Assembly: GCF_025152745.1 (NCBI RefSeq)
Contig: NZ_CP104040.1
Location: forward strand, 4,785,501-4,849,500
DNA length: 64,000 nucleotides
Direction of reading: 5' to 3'
Source of the DNA: Rhizobium sp. WSM4643
GTDB lineage: Bacteria > Pseudomonadota > Alphaproteobacteria > Rhizobiales > Rhizobiaceae
Notes under the pieces: model-generated
The model's input: only the letters and a program-made list of their open reading frames with translations
Told to the model about the DNA's origin: nothing
Databases searched by the model: none
Shown: positions 1 through 9,160 of the stretch, piece by piece
Layout: each line of letters starts with the position of its first letter
Position numbering within the stretch: the stretch's first letter is position 1
Position numbers and translations under genes: made by a program

Positions 1-19
1 CAACCACGCGCAGCTAGTG

Positions 20-631
20 TCATGTTGCCGGGTTCTCCAGCCCTTCCACCAGCGTGTTCAAGGCCGCATCCAAGGGGGCCGATCCGACTTTCTCGGGCAC
101 TAGGAGCCCATCGATCGCAAGCATGGTCATGCCGTGGACGAGCCCCCACCAGCCTGCCGCCTGACCTTCTATCGGCCGCTCGCGAATGCTCCCCGCGGCT
201 TGGCCGCGCCGGAGGATTTCGAGCGCAACATCAAACACCGCGAGCGCCCGCTCGTTGAGATGCAGCCCTGCGACTTTCTCCTCCCCCGCGCTGAACATCA
301 GGCGGTAGAGAGCCGGGTTGTTCGTTCCGAACGCGACGTAGGCGTGAGCGACCGAAGCAATTTCGTCGCGCAGAGATTTGGGCGCCTTCGGCTTCGCGAC
401 CGATAGGGACTCCCGCAGGCGGTCGAAGCCGATCATTGCGAGCTCCGCGAGCAGCGCGGCTTTATCGGGAAAATGCTTGTAGGGGGCCGCGTGGCTGACG
501 CCAGCCCGGCGCGCGACTTCCCGCAGCGTGAACTGCCAGCCCTTTTCCTCGGCAAGCATATCCAACGCCGTCTCGATAAGCGCACGACGGAGATCGCCAT
601 GATGATAAGGGCGGTTGGATGTGTCCGGCAT
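20..631 (-). CDS. TetR/AcrR family transcriptional regulator
   Basis: 203 aa. The N-terminal helix-turn-helix spans roughly residues 12-58 (RRALIETALDML..., then REVARRAGVSHAAPYKHFPD), the classic TetR DNA-binding pattern. The rest is a helical ligand-binding domain of the WHG/TetR_C_33 kind. It is transcribed divergently from the aldehyde dehydrogenase that starts about 100 bp away, so it most likely represses that gene and responds to an aldehyde or aromatic effector. Effector and target are inference. The ATG at 631 begins just before the conserved YHHGDLR segment. Confidence 0.9.
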   Translation of the reverse strand: MPDTSNRPYHHGDLRRALIETALDMLAEEKGWQFTLREVARRAGVSHAAPYKHFPDKAALLAELAMIGFDRLRESLSVAKPKAPKSLRDEIASVAHAYVAFGTNNPALYRLMFSAGEEKVAGLHLNERALAVFDVALEILRRGQAAGSIRERPIEGQAAGWWGLVHGMTMLAIDGLLVPEKVGSAPLDAALNTLVEGLENPAT

Positions 632-661
632 GATGCCTCAAAGTTTCTTGTGGTTACATTG

Positions 662-690
662 TTGACAGTGAATACATAAGCGCCTATGTC
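662..690 (+). promoter_or_regulatory. Candidate promoter of the aldehyde dehydrogenase gene
   Basis: TTGACA at 662-667 is followed after 17 bp by TATGTC at 685-690. It lies in the short TetR/ALDH divergent region, where a repressor would also bind. If real, the ATG at 686 would lie inside the -10 box, which supports the downstream GTG at 728 as the translation start. I found no clear operator dyad. Confidence 0.35.
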
Positions 691-727
691 AAGGCCGAAG
701 TTTCTCTTGTCTACATCGGAGTGGGCC

Positions 728-2155
728 GTGAACGCAACCGCAAACATCACCGACGCTGATCGGCTAAGTGGTCTTCTTGCCGCCCAGCGTGCCGCCTTCC
801 TGCTTGACGGTGCGCCTTCGCTGGCGCAGCGACGCGCCGATCTGACAAAACTGAGGGCGGCGATCATCAGCCACCGCAAAGAGATCGAAGACGCCATCAA
901 TATCGATTTCGGCCATCGCTCACGGTATGAAACTGCGATCATGGAGATCGTGGCCGTTGCCGAAGGTGTGAAGTATCTGATCCGCAATCTTCGTAGATTC
1001 ATGGCTCCGACCCGCCGCCATGTCGCTATGACGATGCGAATGGGTAACGCGCGCATCGAATATCAGCCGCTCGGCGTCGTCGGTGTAATGTCTCCCTGGA
1101 ACTACCCGATCAACCTTGCCCTTATGCCGGTTGCCACGGCCATTGCCGCCGGAAACCGGGTGATGCTGAAACCTTCGGAGTTCACGCCCGTCATTAATGC
1201 CTTGCTCGCCAGGGTGCTTGGCGAGATCTTTTCCGAGGACCAGTTCGCGATCGTCACTGGTGATGCGGCGGTGGGAGCGGCGTTCACGGCTCTGCCGTTC
1301 GACCATCTCGTCTTCACCGGCAGCACCGCGGTGGGGCGGGCGGTGATGAAGGCCGCCAGCGACAACCTCGTCCCGGTTACGCTGGAGCTGGGGGGTAAAT
1401 CACCGACTATCATCGCCAGGGGGCTCTCTCTCGACCGAGCGGCCGCGGCCGTGGTGTTCGGTAAGCTGGTCAACGCTGGTCAGACGTGCATCGCCCCGGA
1501 CTACGCTCTCGTCCACGAAGACGATCTTGACGCGTTCGTTGCCGCGTATGGCCGACAGGTAGCGTCTTTCTACCCTGCTGGCCCGACAAGTGAGCATTAC
1601 ACTTCCATCGTAAACGAGCGGCAATATGTCCGGATCCGGGACCTGATCGAAGATGCCAGAGCCAAGGGAGCCCGGATCATCGAGGTCGGCAACCGGCCCG
1701 GCGATGCGTCCAACCGTTCCAATACGCTGGCCCCAACCGTGATGCTTGGCGTGACCGACGACATGCGCATCGCTCATGAAGAAATCTTCGGTCCAATCCT
1801 GCCGATCTTTCCCTACCGCGACATCGGTGACGCAATCGCCTATGTCAACGCGCGGCCCCGGCCGCTCGCGCTCTACTATTTCGGAGCCGATAACGAAGAT
1901 CGACGCAACGTGCTGAGTCGAACAACCTCAGGCAACGTCACAATCAACGGCACGATCATGCACATTGCCCAGGACGACCTGCCCTTCGGTGGCGTTGGGC
2001 CGAGCGGCATGGGCGCTTACCACAGCATTGAGGGCTTCCGCAGCCTCAGCCATGCCAAGGGCATCTATGAGCAGGGTCGATGGAACCTCTCCAGCCTGCT
2101 GCATGCCCCGTTCAAGCAGCCCATCGATGCGATCCTTAAAATGATACTTCGATGA
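728..2155 (+). CDS. Aldehyde dehydrogenase, coniferyl-aldehyde-dehydrogenase-like
   Basis: About 475 aa. NAD(P)-dependent oxidation of an aldehyde to its acid. Visible ALDH motifs include the Rossmann/cofactor segment VVGVMSPWNYPINLALMP, the glutamate motif TLELGGKSPTII, the catalytic cysteine in NAGQTCIAPDYAL, and the late motif EEIFGPILPIFPY. The C-terminal PFGGVGPSGMGAYHS is typical of the coniferyl aldehyde / fatty aldehyde branch. An in-frame ATG exists at 686 but lacks a ribosome site; the GTG at 728 has GGAG six bases upstream, so I prefer it. The neighbouring TetR gene probably controls it. The natural substrate cannot be read from sequence. Confidence 0.88.
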   Translation: MNATANITDADRLSGLLAAQRAAFLLDGAPSLAQRRADLTKLRAAIISHRKEIEDAINIDFGHRSRYETAIMEIVAVAEGVKYLIRNLRRFMAPTRRHVAMTMRMGNARIEYQPLGVVGVMSPWNYPINLALMPVATAIAAGNRVMLKPSEFTPVINALLARVLGEIFSEDQFAIVTGDAAVGAAFTALPFDHLVFTGSTAVGRAVMKAASDNLVPVTLELGGKSPTIIARGLSLDRAAAAVVFGKLVNAGQTCIAPDYALVHEDDLDAFVAAYGRQVASFYPAGPTSEHYTSIVNERQYVRIRDLIEDARAKGARIIEVGNRPGDASNRSNTLAPTVMLGVTDDMRIAHEEIFGPILPIFPYRDIGDAIAYVNARPRPLALYYFGADNEDRRNVLSRTTSGNVTINGTIMHIAQDDLPFGGVGPSGMGAYHSIEGFRSLSHAKGIYEQGRWNLSSLLHAPFKQPIDAILKMILR

Positions 2156-2194
2156 TCGGCCTTCCTTCCCCATGAATTCAAGGAGAGTCAGCAC

Positions 2195-2668
2195 ATGGCC
2201 ACCGACACGTCATTGCCGCTACGCGGCGCATGCGAATGCGGCGCTTGCTCGTTCGAGGTGCATACCTCGCCGAAAGCCAGGTTTCGGTGCCACTGCCTGA
2301 TCTGCCAGGCGTTCAACGGCAAACCGTTCGCCGATGTTGTCGCTATTCGCGCCAAGGATGTGACACTGAAAGGTGTCGATAATATCTCGTTCAAGAAGTA
2401 TCGTTCACCGCCGAACTTCGATCGCGGGCTCTGCCGCACTTGCGGCAATCCGGTCGTAGAGGTTATGGGGGCGGGGCCACTCAAGGTGATGTTCATTCCG
2501 ACCAGCAACTTCGGCCCGGAAACCTGGCTGCCGCCGGTACGGATGGACATCTTCTATCACCGTCGTGTGATGGACATGGCAGACAGTTTACCCAAGTACA
2601 GCGGCTATTTCGCGAGCGAGTTCGCGGTCGGGAAACTGATCATGGGTGGTTTGCAGGGCTCCAGCTAA
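2195..2668 (+). CDS. GFA family (CENP-V/GFA domain) zinc protein
   Basis: 157 aa. The family is named for glutathione-dependent formaldehyde-activating enzyme; members bind zinc through paired cysteines. Here these are CECGAC near the N-terminus, CHCLICQ around residue 30 and CRTCG around residue 80. AAGGAG lies 9 bp before the ATG. It starts 39 bp after the aldehyde dehydrogenase and is probably co-transcribed with it, which suggests a role in handling an aldehyde-glutathione adduct, but enzymatic activity is unproven for most members. A second, distinct GFA protein is encoded at 44095-44496. Confidence 0.85.
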   Translation: MATDTSLPLRGACECGACSFEVHTSPKARFRCHCLICQAFNGKPFADVVAIRAKDVTLKGVDNISFKKYRSPPNFDRGLCRTCGNPVVEVMGAGPLKVMFIPTSNFGPETWLPPVRMDIFYHRRVMDMADSLPKYSGYFASEFAVGKLIMGGLQGSS

Positions 2669-3002
2669 AGCACCGTTCGCGCGGAAGAGCCACGTGAAGG
2701 GCAGCTTTCAGATTGGATCTCAAAGGCCTTGATTGCAAAAAAAGTATCGTCAGGCCGAAAACGGACTGACGGTACTTTTCTCAGACGTTTGGCCGCACAC
2801 GACGACCTTCAAAAGTACCGTCAGACAGATCCGCCACACTTTCGCCGCCCGCGACCGCCGTCGGACAACTCTAACCAAATCACTCGCTTAAGCACATCGG
2901 CGGTTCAGTTGATGATGCATCGGATAGTGCGCGGCGCAGTTCGAAAATCGTTGTATTGTCAACGACAGAATACGATTTCCTACGCCAGGCCGCGCTATTC
3001 CC
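2669..3002. other. Intergenic region between GFA gene and guaA 3' end
   Basis: About 330 bp without a credible gene; the open frame at 2729-3061 (+) has non-protein-like composition and runs into guaA antisense. It holds three copies of a 14-bp motif (separate entry) and, at 2944-2978, an imperfect inverted repeat with arms AAATCGT and ACGATTT. Both GFA and guaA transcription converge here. Confidence 0.6.
2740..2824. repeat. Three copies of AAAAGTAYCGTCAG, one inverted
   Basis: Copies at 2740-2753 (+), 2766-2779 (-) and 2811-2824 (+). The first two can form a hairpin with a 12-base loop; the second and third form another with a 31-base loop. Function unknown. The layout recalls protein-binding iterons or the end or resolution site of a lost transposon, but no mobile-element gene remains nearby. 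Confidence 0.7.
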
Positions 3003-4565
3003 CTACTCCCACTCGATCGTGCCCGGCGGCTTCGACGTCACGTCGTAGACCACGCGGTTGATACCGCGCACCTCGTTGATGATGCGGGTCGCGGCGCGGC
3101 CGAGGAATTCCATGTCGTAATGGTAGAAGTCCGCCGTCATGCCGTCGACGGAGGTGACGGCGCGCAGCGCGCAGACGAATTCGTAGGTGCGCCCGTCGCC
3201 CATGACGCCGACGGTCTGGACGGGCAGCAGCACGGCGAAGGCCTGCCAAATGGCGTCGTAGAGGCCCGCCTTTCGGATTTCGTCGAGATAGATCGCATCG
3301 GCCTCGCGCAGGATCTCCAGCTTTTCCCGGGTGATGCCGCCGGGGCAGCGGATCGCAAGGCCGGGGCCTGGGAAGGGGTGGCGGCCGATGAAGCTGTCGG
3401 GCAGCCCGAGCTCGCGGCCGAGCGCACGCACCTCGTCCTTGAAGAGTTCGCGCAAGGGTTCCACGAGCTGCATCTTCATGCGCTCCGGCAGACCGCCGAC
3501 ATTGTGGTGCGACTTGATCGTCACCGACGGGCCGCCGGTGAAGGAAACGCTTTCGATCACATCGGGATAGAGCGTGCCCTGGCCGAGGAAATCGGCGCCG
3601 CCGAGCTTCTTGGCCTCTTCCTCGAAGGTCTCGATGAACAGCCTGCCGATGATCTTGCGCTTGGTTTCTGGGTCGCTGACGCCTTCGAGTTCGCCGATGA
3701 AGCGATCGGCGGCATCGACGTGCAGCAGGTGCAGATTGTAGTGCTCGCGGAACATGGCGACGACGCCGGCCGCCTCGTCCTTGCGCATCAACCCGTGGTC
3801 GACGAGGATGCAGGTCAGCTGGTCGCCGACGGCCTCGTGGATCAGGAGCGCTGCGACGGAACTGTCGACGCCGCCCGAAAGCGCGCAGATGACGCGTTTG
3901 TCGCCCACCTGCGCGCGGATCTGCTCGACGGCCTTCTGGCGGTAGGCCGACATCGACCAGTCGCCCTTGATGCCGGCAATGTTGTGAATGAAATTGCCGA
4001 TCAGCTTGGCACCGTCAGGCGTATGCACGACTTCCGGGTGGAACTGCACGCCGTAATATTTGCGCTTCTCGTCGGCGATGAAGGCATAGGGCGCGTTGGA
4101 AGAGGTGGCGATCACCTCGAAACCATCCGGCAGCGCGGTGACGCGGTCGCCATGGCTCATCCAGACCTGGTGGCGCGAGCCGGAGGACCAGAGGCCCTCG
4201 AACAGCTGGCAGTCCCTGTCGACATCGAGGAAGGCGCGGCCGAATTCGCGGTGATGGCCGCTCTCGACCTTGCCGCCGAGCTGCATGCACATTGTCTGCT
4301 GGCCATAGCAGATGCCGAACACCGGCAGACCGCTGTCGAAGATGATCTGAGGCGCTCGCGGCGATCCCTCGTCCACCGTGGAAGCCGGGCTGCCGGACAG
4401 GATCACGGCCTTCGGCTGCAGGCGGTGGAAGCCTTCTTCGGCCGATTGGAAGGGGACGATCTCGCAATAGACGCCGGCCTCGCGCACGCGTCGTGCGATG
4501 AGCTGGGTCACCTGGCTGCCGAAATCGACGATGAGAACGGAGTCGGGATGTGCTGTCTGGGTCAT
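3003..4565 (-). CDS. guaA: GMP synthase (glutamine-hydrolysing)
   Basis: 520 aa, full family length. Converts XMP, ATP and glutamine to GMP in the last step of guanine nucleotide synthesis. The class I amidotransferase domain (residues 1 to about 200) has the nucleophile Cys86 in GICYGQQ and the His-Glu pair in QFHPEVVHT. The ATP-pyrophosphatase domain follows, with the PP-loop [12 protein letters not shown]. The C-terminal dimerisation domain ends in PPGTIEWE, the conserved family end. Cytoplasmic enzyme. The 3' end of guaA is a known target of some genomic-island integrases, of interest because the TetR/ALDH/GFA block abuts it. Confidence 0.98.
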   Translation of the reverse strand: MTQTAHPDSVLIVDFGSQVTQLIARRVREAGVYCEIVPFQSAEEGFHRLQPKAVILSGSPASTVDEGSPRAPQIIFDSGLPVFGICYGQQTMCMQLGGKVESGHHREFGRAFLDVDRDCQLFEGLWSSGSRHQVWMSHGDRVTALPDGFEVIATSSNAPYAFIADEKRKYYGVQFHPEVVHTPDGAKLIGNFIHNIAGIKGDWSMSAYRQKAVEQIRAQVGDKRVICALSGGVDSSVAALLIHEAVGDQLTCILVDHGLMRKDEAAGVVAMFREHYNLHLLHVDAADRFIGELEGVSDPETKRKIIGRLFIETFEEEAKKLGGADFLGQGTLYPDVIESVSFTGGPSVTIKSHHNVGGLPERMKMQLVEPLRELFKDEVRALGRELGLPDSFIGRHPFPGPGLAIRCPGGITREKLEILREADAIYLDEIRKAGLYDAIWQAFAVLLPVQTVGVMGDGRTYEFVCALRAVTSVDGMTADFYHYDMEFLGRAATRIINEVRGINRVVYDVTSKPPGTIEWE

Positions 4566-4849
4566 GGCGAGGCTTTAATGAAAAGCGCTTCGCCTGGCAA
4601 TCCGGGAAATCGGCGGCATCAGGTTTTTATTGTTCCAATTGTCCCGACCCCACCAACCTGTTACCTGCCATTCAAAGACCGTTATCGGACGCTTCCAAAA
4701 GCGAAAAATTCACAAGTACGATGGGTTTGCGGTTTACTTGAACCAGAATTGCGCGGAATATTAGAGAATGGGAGGATAAGCCTTCGGCCCACTCTCGATC
4801 CATTGCGCCGGAACGGCTTTCCTCCCTTGGTTTCAAGGGAGGACCAATC

Positions 4850-5932
4850 ATGAGGCGGGTATTGTTCTACGCGGCATCGGCCGCGATACTGTCGCTCGGT
4901 GTCTCGCATGCATTTGCGCAGTCGGGCGGCGTCGAGAAAGCGGTTGGCGGCTATAACTTCGAGGAAGCCGCAAAAGAGGCCCCCGGCACGAAGGATTTCC
5001 ATTCGGCTGACGGTCATCTGACCTTCGCGATCGTGACGCACACGGCAGGCAATGGCTTCTTCGACCCTGTTTATGTCGGCGCGACCGTCGCCGGCAATAT
5101 GATCGGTGCCAAGATATTGCTGCTCGGTTCGGAATCGCCGGTGGACGACCCCGCCCGCGAGATCGAGATCTTGAACCAGATCGTTCAGGACCCGACCATC
5201 GACGGCATCATCATGACGACGCCGCAGGTCGGCGCCTATAACGACATCGTCAAGGCTGCCGAGGCGGCCGGCATCCCGATCGCGACGACCAACTCGTTCG
5301 ACGCCACCATCCTGCACCGCAGCGCGATCAGCCACACCGGCCAGGATGCGTCGGCGGCGGCAATCGGCGGCGAGGCGCTCGCAAATTGCGTGATTGCCAG
5401 TGGTGCTGCCAGCGGCTCGATCGTGCTGCCGTCCTCCACCGCGATGGGCAATATCGAGGTGAACAACCGTGTCACCGCCGCCTTCAATGCCATCGTCAAG
5501 ACGCTGAAGGATGCCGGCAAGCTCGATGCCTTCAAGGTTGACGCCGGCCCGGAGAATGTCGGCATCGACACGAACCCGAACGACCCTGTCAATGCACTCG
5601 TTTCGCTGTTCGAGTCCCGCGGCGACGTGGTTGGCGCCTTCACGGCCAATAACGTCTTTACGCCGCCGCTGGTCAAGGCGGTTGCCCAGATGGGGAAGAC
5701 CGGCAAGTTCTGCGCCTTTGGTTTCGATCTCGGCCCGGCACAGCAGGAAGGCATCGCGGCGGGAAATCTGACCGGGTCGCTCGGCCAGCAGCCCTTCCTG
5801 CAGGGCTTCTGGCCCGTCATGCAGCTCTATCTCCAGATCGATCGCGGAATTTCGGCTGCCAATCTCGACACGCGCGCCCAGCTTGTGACGAAGGATAACG
5901 TTGCCAAGGTCGGCAAGCGCTTCGAGAACTGA
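4850..5932 (+). CDS. Sugar ABC transporter substrate-binding protein
   Basis: 360 aa. Periplasmic binding protein of the ribose/xylose/fructose (Peripla_BP_4) type. Residues 1-24 form a signal peptide ending AFA before QSGG. The mature protein shows a typical first-lobe start (LTFAIVTHTAGNGFFDPVYVGA), then DPTIDGIIMTTPQVGAYNDIVKAAEAAGIPIATTNSF, the classic segment of this family. GGGAGG sits 7 bp before the ATG. It heads a three-gene importer operon with the fused permease and the ATPase. The ligand is not evident; a pentose, hexose or polyol is most likely. Confidence 0.93.
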   Translation: MRRVLFYAASAAILSLGVSHAFAQSGGVEKAVGGYNFEEAAKEAPGTKDFHSADGHLTFAIVTHTAGNGFFDPVYVGATVAGNMIGAKILLLGSESPVDDPAREIEILNQIVQDPTIDGIIMTTPQVGAYNDIVKAAEAAGIPIATTNSFDATILHRSAISHTGQDASAAAIGGEALANCVIASGAASGSIVLPSSTAMGNIEVNNRVTAAFNAIVKTLKDAGKLDAFKVDAGPENVGIDTNPNDPVNALVSLFESRGDVVGAFTANNVFTPPLVKAVAQMGKTGKFCAFGFDLGPAQQEGIAAGNLTGSLGQQPFLQGFWPVMQLYLQIDRGISAANLDTRAQLVTKDNVAKVGKRFEN

Positions 5933-6034
5933 TTTCGTCTGGGACGCTTGAAATCGAGGCGGGAGGGCTCGCGCCGCCCCGCCAAGCGACAGCAAGGATC
6001 GGTTGGTAGAAACGCATTTGGTCGGTAGAAACTG

Positions 6035-8290
6035 ATGGAGCCCGCCACGACGACATCGCTCGGCCGTGCGCCACCCCAGCTCGTCGGCGGCTGGGAGGCG
6101 GGCCTCCTCATGTTCCTTGCACTGCTTTACTTCGGCGGGGCCATCGTCAACCCGGCCTTCTTCGGATCGACGGAAGCCCTTCACGCGCTGCTGCGCGATA
6201 CGTCCCGCGTGGGGATCATCGCGGTCGGAATGACGTTCGTCATCGCCAACAAGGATCTCGATCTTTCGGTCGGCTCGACATACGGCCTGGTCGCCGTCGT
6301 CTTCGCCAGGCTTTTCGCCCCGAGCTTTCTCGATTTCGGCGTGACCCAGTCGGTGCTCCTCTGCGTGCTGCTGGGCACGGCGATCGGCCTGATCAACGGC
6401 GTGCTCGTCACCGTTCTGAAAGTGCCGGCCTTCATCGCCACGCTGACGATCCTCTTCATCGGTCGCGGCTTTGTGCTGGCGCTGACGCACGGCCAGGCAA
6501 TCTATTACTCCGACAAGGCGAAAGACCATCCGCTGTTCTTCCACCTGGGCGGGACGAATATCCTCGGCTTCAACAACCAGATCGCGATCTTCTTCCTCAT
6601 CGCCATCATCGGGGCCTACGTGCTTGCCAAGACCCGCTGGGGCTATGAGACTTTCGCCACCGGCGGAAACGAGCAGGCGGCGGTCTATGCCGGCATTCGC
6701 ACACGCTGGGTGCGCATTCGCGCCTATCTGCTCTCCTCGCTTTGCGCGACCCTTGCAGCCCTCCTGTCGGCCGCACAGGACAAGGGCGTCACCCCTCTCT
6801 ACGGGGTCAGCTGGGAACTTACGGTCATCGCATCCGTCGTCATCGGCGGAGCATCGATCCTTGGTGGCCGCGGCCGCGTCGTCGGGTCTTGCATGGGTGC
6901 TGCGGTCGTCGTCTTGATCGACAAGGTGCTGCGCGAGGGATGGCCGATCACGCGCATCGTCGTGATCGACGGTCAAAGCATCGCCGTCGGCGCCAAGTTC
7001 ACCCTGCCGGCGGGCGCCGTCTTGGTTTTCCTGGGTCTGCTTCTCGTCATCGCCGTGCTGATCGAGCCCGTCCTTATCCGGCGCCAGGTTGCGGCCCGGC
7101 TATGGGCCTGGCTCAGCGGCCGGCCGCCGCCGCCGGCCTACGAGACGGGCGGCGTGGCGATCGAGGGTGTCCAGACCAAGGGGGCGATGGCGACCGACAC
7201 GGCGCTGTCTGCCACCGGGCTCGGCAAGTTTCTCGCCCGCCGCGACGCGCTGGCCATCATCCTGACCGCCGTGTTGTGGCTGACGGGCCTCGCGCTGAGG
7301 CCGGACTACTGGTGGAACCTGCCCAACACCTTTGCCATCCTGCTCAACTATACGGAGCTGGCCCTCATCACCGTCGGGCTCACCTATGTCATCGCGGCCG
7401 GCGATATCGATCTCTCCGTCGGCGCGGTGCTTGCCCTTGCCGGCAGCACTGCGGCCTATTTCCTGAAGGTGCTCGGCGCCGACCCGCTCACCGCCGTGAC
7501 GATGGGCCTGCTTGCGGGGACGGCGGCCGGAGCCGTCAACGCCATGGTCGTCGTCGGCTTCAAACTGCCTGCCTTCATCGCCACGCTCGGCATGTTCTAC
7601 ATTGCCCGGGGGCTCGCCGCCTGGTTCGTCGCGGGACAGCAGCTGACCGGCTGGCCCGAGAGCTATAACCTGCTCGGACGCAAGGTGAACGACGTTCTCC
7701 TGCATTTCGGCCTTGCATTGCCGCCGGGGATCGTTCGCACGGTGGCCGAGGTCGTCAGCGTCCAGACGATCTGGATGTTTTTCATCGCCCTGATCGCCGG
7801 CATCATGCTGGCCTATACCCCGTTCGGGCTGAAGGTCTGCGCGGCCGGCGGCAACGTGCGCGCCGCCGCTTATGCCGGCATCAACACCAACCGCGTGCGC
7901 TTCATCGCACTGATGCTGTCGGCGCTCTGCGCCACCATGGCCGGGATCATCAACGTCGCCTATTTTCGCAGCTTCAACCCGGTCGCCGGCCAGTTTCGCG
8001 AGCTCGATGCGATCGCTTCCGTCATCATCGGCGGCGGATCGATCTTCGGCGGTTACGGCACGATGATCGGCTCGCTTGCCGGTGCCGCCGTCATCACGCT
8101 CGTCCGGGCACTGCTTCAACTCAACGTCCAGGGGTTCAGCATGCCGCAGCACTGGATCAACGTCTTCATCGGCGTCATCCTCATCGTCGCGGTGCTGATC
8201 GACATATGGGTGCGCCAGGCCAATATTTTCGGGCGCCTGCGCACCCGCCTCGCAAGAGGCGCGCCAACACGGGAGAGCAGCCATGGCTGA
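6035..8290 (+). CDS. Fused double permease of a sugar ABC transporter
   Basis: 751 aa, twice the length of an RbsC-type permease. Residues about 25-350 and 405-735 are two separate BPD_transp_2 domains. Each repeats the hallmarks of the family: NKDLDLSVGS and AAGDIDLSVGA, KVPAFIATLTILFIGRG and KLPAFIATLGMFYIARG, ATGGNEQAAVYAGI and AAGGNVRAAAYAGI, ASVVIGGASILGGRG and ASVIIGGGSIFGGYG. A Pro-rich linker (RPPPPAY) joins them. The protein can thus supply both transmembrane subunits of one importer. The halves are diverged, so this is an old duplication or a fusion of two genes. Its stop overlaps the ATPase start by 8 bp. Confidence 0.93.
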   Translation: MEPATTTSLGRAPPQLVGGWEAGLLMFLALLYFGGAIVNPAFFGSTEALHALLRDTSRVGIIAVGMTFVIANKDLDLSVGSTYGLVAVVFARLFAPSFLDFGVTQSVLLCVLLGTAIGLINGVLVTVLKVPAFIATLTILFIGRGFVLALTHGQAIYYSDKAKDHPLFFHLGGTNILGFNNQIAIFFLIAIIGAYVLAKTRWGYETFATGGNEQAAVYAGIRTRWVRIRAYLLSSLCATLAALLSAAQDKGVTPLYGVSWELTVIASVVIGGASILGGRGRVVGSCMGAAVVVLIDKVLREGWPITRIVVIDGQSIAVGAKFTLPAGAVLVFLGLLLVIAVLIEPVLIRRQVAARLWAWLSGRPPPPAYETGGVAIEGVQTKGAMATDTALSATGLGKFLARRDALAIILTAVLWLTGLALRPDYWWNLPNTFAILLNYTELALITVGLTYVIAAGDIDLSVGAVLALAGSTAAYFLKVLGADPLTAVTMGLLAGTAAGAVNAMVVVGFKLPAFIATLGMFYIARGLAAWFVAGQQLTGWPESYNLLGRKVNDVLLHFGLALPPGIVRTVAEVVSVQTIWMFFIALIAGIMLAYTPFGLKVCAAGGNVRAAAYAGINTNRVRFIALMLSALCATMAGIINVAYFRSFNPVAGQFRELDAIASVIIGGGSIFGGYGTMIGSLAGAAVITLVRALLQLNVQGFSMPQHWINVFIGVILIVAVLIDIWVRQANIFGRLRTRLARGAPTRESSHG

Positions 8291-9065
8291 CGCGACACCA
8301 TCCGCGCCGATCGTGGAAATGCGGGGCATCGAAAAGGCCTTCGGGGCCGTGCAGGCGCTTCGCAAGGTCGATCTGAGGCTTTATCCCGGCGAGATCCTCG
8401 GCCTGGTCGGCGACAACTCCGCCGGCAAATCGACGCTGATGAAGATCCTGACCGGCGCTTATCAGCGCGATGCGGGCGATATCATCGTTGCCGGGCAACC
8501 GGTGCGGTTCAAGAGCCCGCATGAGAGCCGCGACGTCGGCATCGAGATGATCTACCAGGATTTCGCGCTCTGCGGCAATATGGATGTCGGCCAGAATATC
8601 TTCCTTGGCCGCTGGCCGCTCAAAGGCCCTTTCGTTAACAGGCGGAAGATGTATGCGGAAGCCGACAGCGTGCTGAAACGGCTCAAGGTCGACGTGAACT
8701 CCGTCTATCAGAAGGTCGAAAGCCTGTCGGGCGGCCGCCAGCAATCCGTCGCAATCGCCCGCGCAATCTCGTTCGAGCCGCGCGTCGTGATCCTCGACGA
8801 GCCGACCGCCAACCTTTCGGTGATGGCGACGGAACGGCTGCTCGAAACCATGCTGGAACTGAAGAGGCAGGGCGTTGCCCAGATCATCATCTCACACCGC
8901 CTTATCGACATTTTCGCCGTGGGCGATCGCGTCATGGTCCTCAAGCGCGGCGAATATGTCGGCGATCGCTACATCAGGAATACCGATGAGCATGAAGTGC
9001 TGGAGATTATCGTTTCCGGCACGCGAGAGAATGCGCTGACGGCCGATGAGGCAAGATCCATTTGA
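8283..9065 (+). CDS. Sugar ABC transporter ATP-binding protein
   Basis: 260 aa with a single ABC domain, unlike the tandem ATPases (about 500 aa) usual for ribose-type systems, and like the FrcA fructose ATPase of Sinorhizobium. Walker A is GDNSAGKS at 43-50 (Ser where Gly is commoner), the signature LSGGR is at 148-152, and Walker B VVILDEP is at about 168-174. Being single-domain it would act as a homodimer beneath the fused permease. The 8-bp overlap with the permease gene implies translational coupling. Confidence 0.95.
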   Translation: MADATPSAPIVEMRGIEKAFGAVQALRKVDLRLYPGEILGLVGDNSAGKSTLMKILTGAYQRDAGDIIVAGQPVRFKSPHESRDVGIEMIYQDFALCGNMDVGQNIFLGRWPLKGPFVNRRKMYAEADSVLKRLKVDVNSVYQKVESLSGGRQQSVAIARAISFEPRVVILDEPTANLSVMATERLLETMLELKRQGVAQIIISHRLIDIFAVGDRVMVLKRGEYVGDRYIRNTDEHEVLEIIVSGTRENALTADEARSI

Positions 9066-9160
9066 ATAGCCACGGTGAATCAGAAGCGAAGGTTGACACC
9101 GGTCTGGTTGCTATCTCCCGACCCCTACACCACCTGCCGGGACACGATCCATTCAGGGTC

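Noticed and set aside
2729..3061. 110-codon frame after the GFA gene
   Set aside because: No recognisable start signal, covers the 14-bp repeat cluster and runs into the guaA end; looks like non-coding DNA.
3120..4853. 577-codon open frame on the plus strand
   Set aside because: Antisense to guaA, low-complexity composition, no ribosome site.
4682..6976. 764-codon open frame on the minus strand
   Set aside because: It lies antisense to the binding protein and permease genes. Its translation is rich in Arg, Asp, His and Gln with no domain, as expected for the complement of GC-rich coding DNA.
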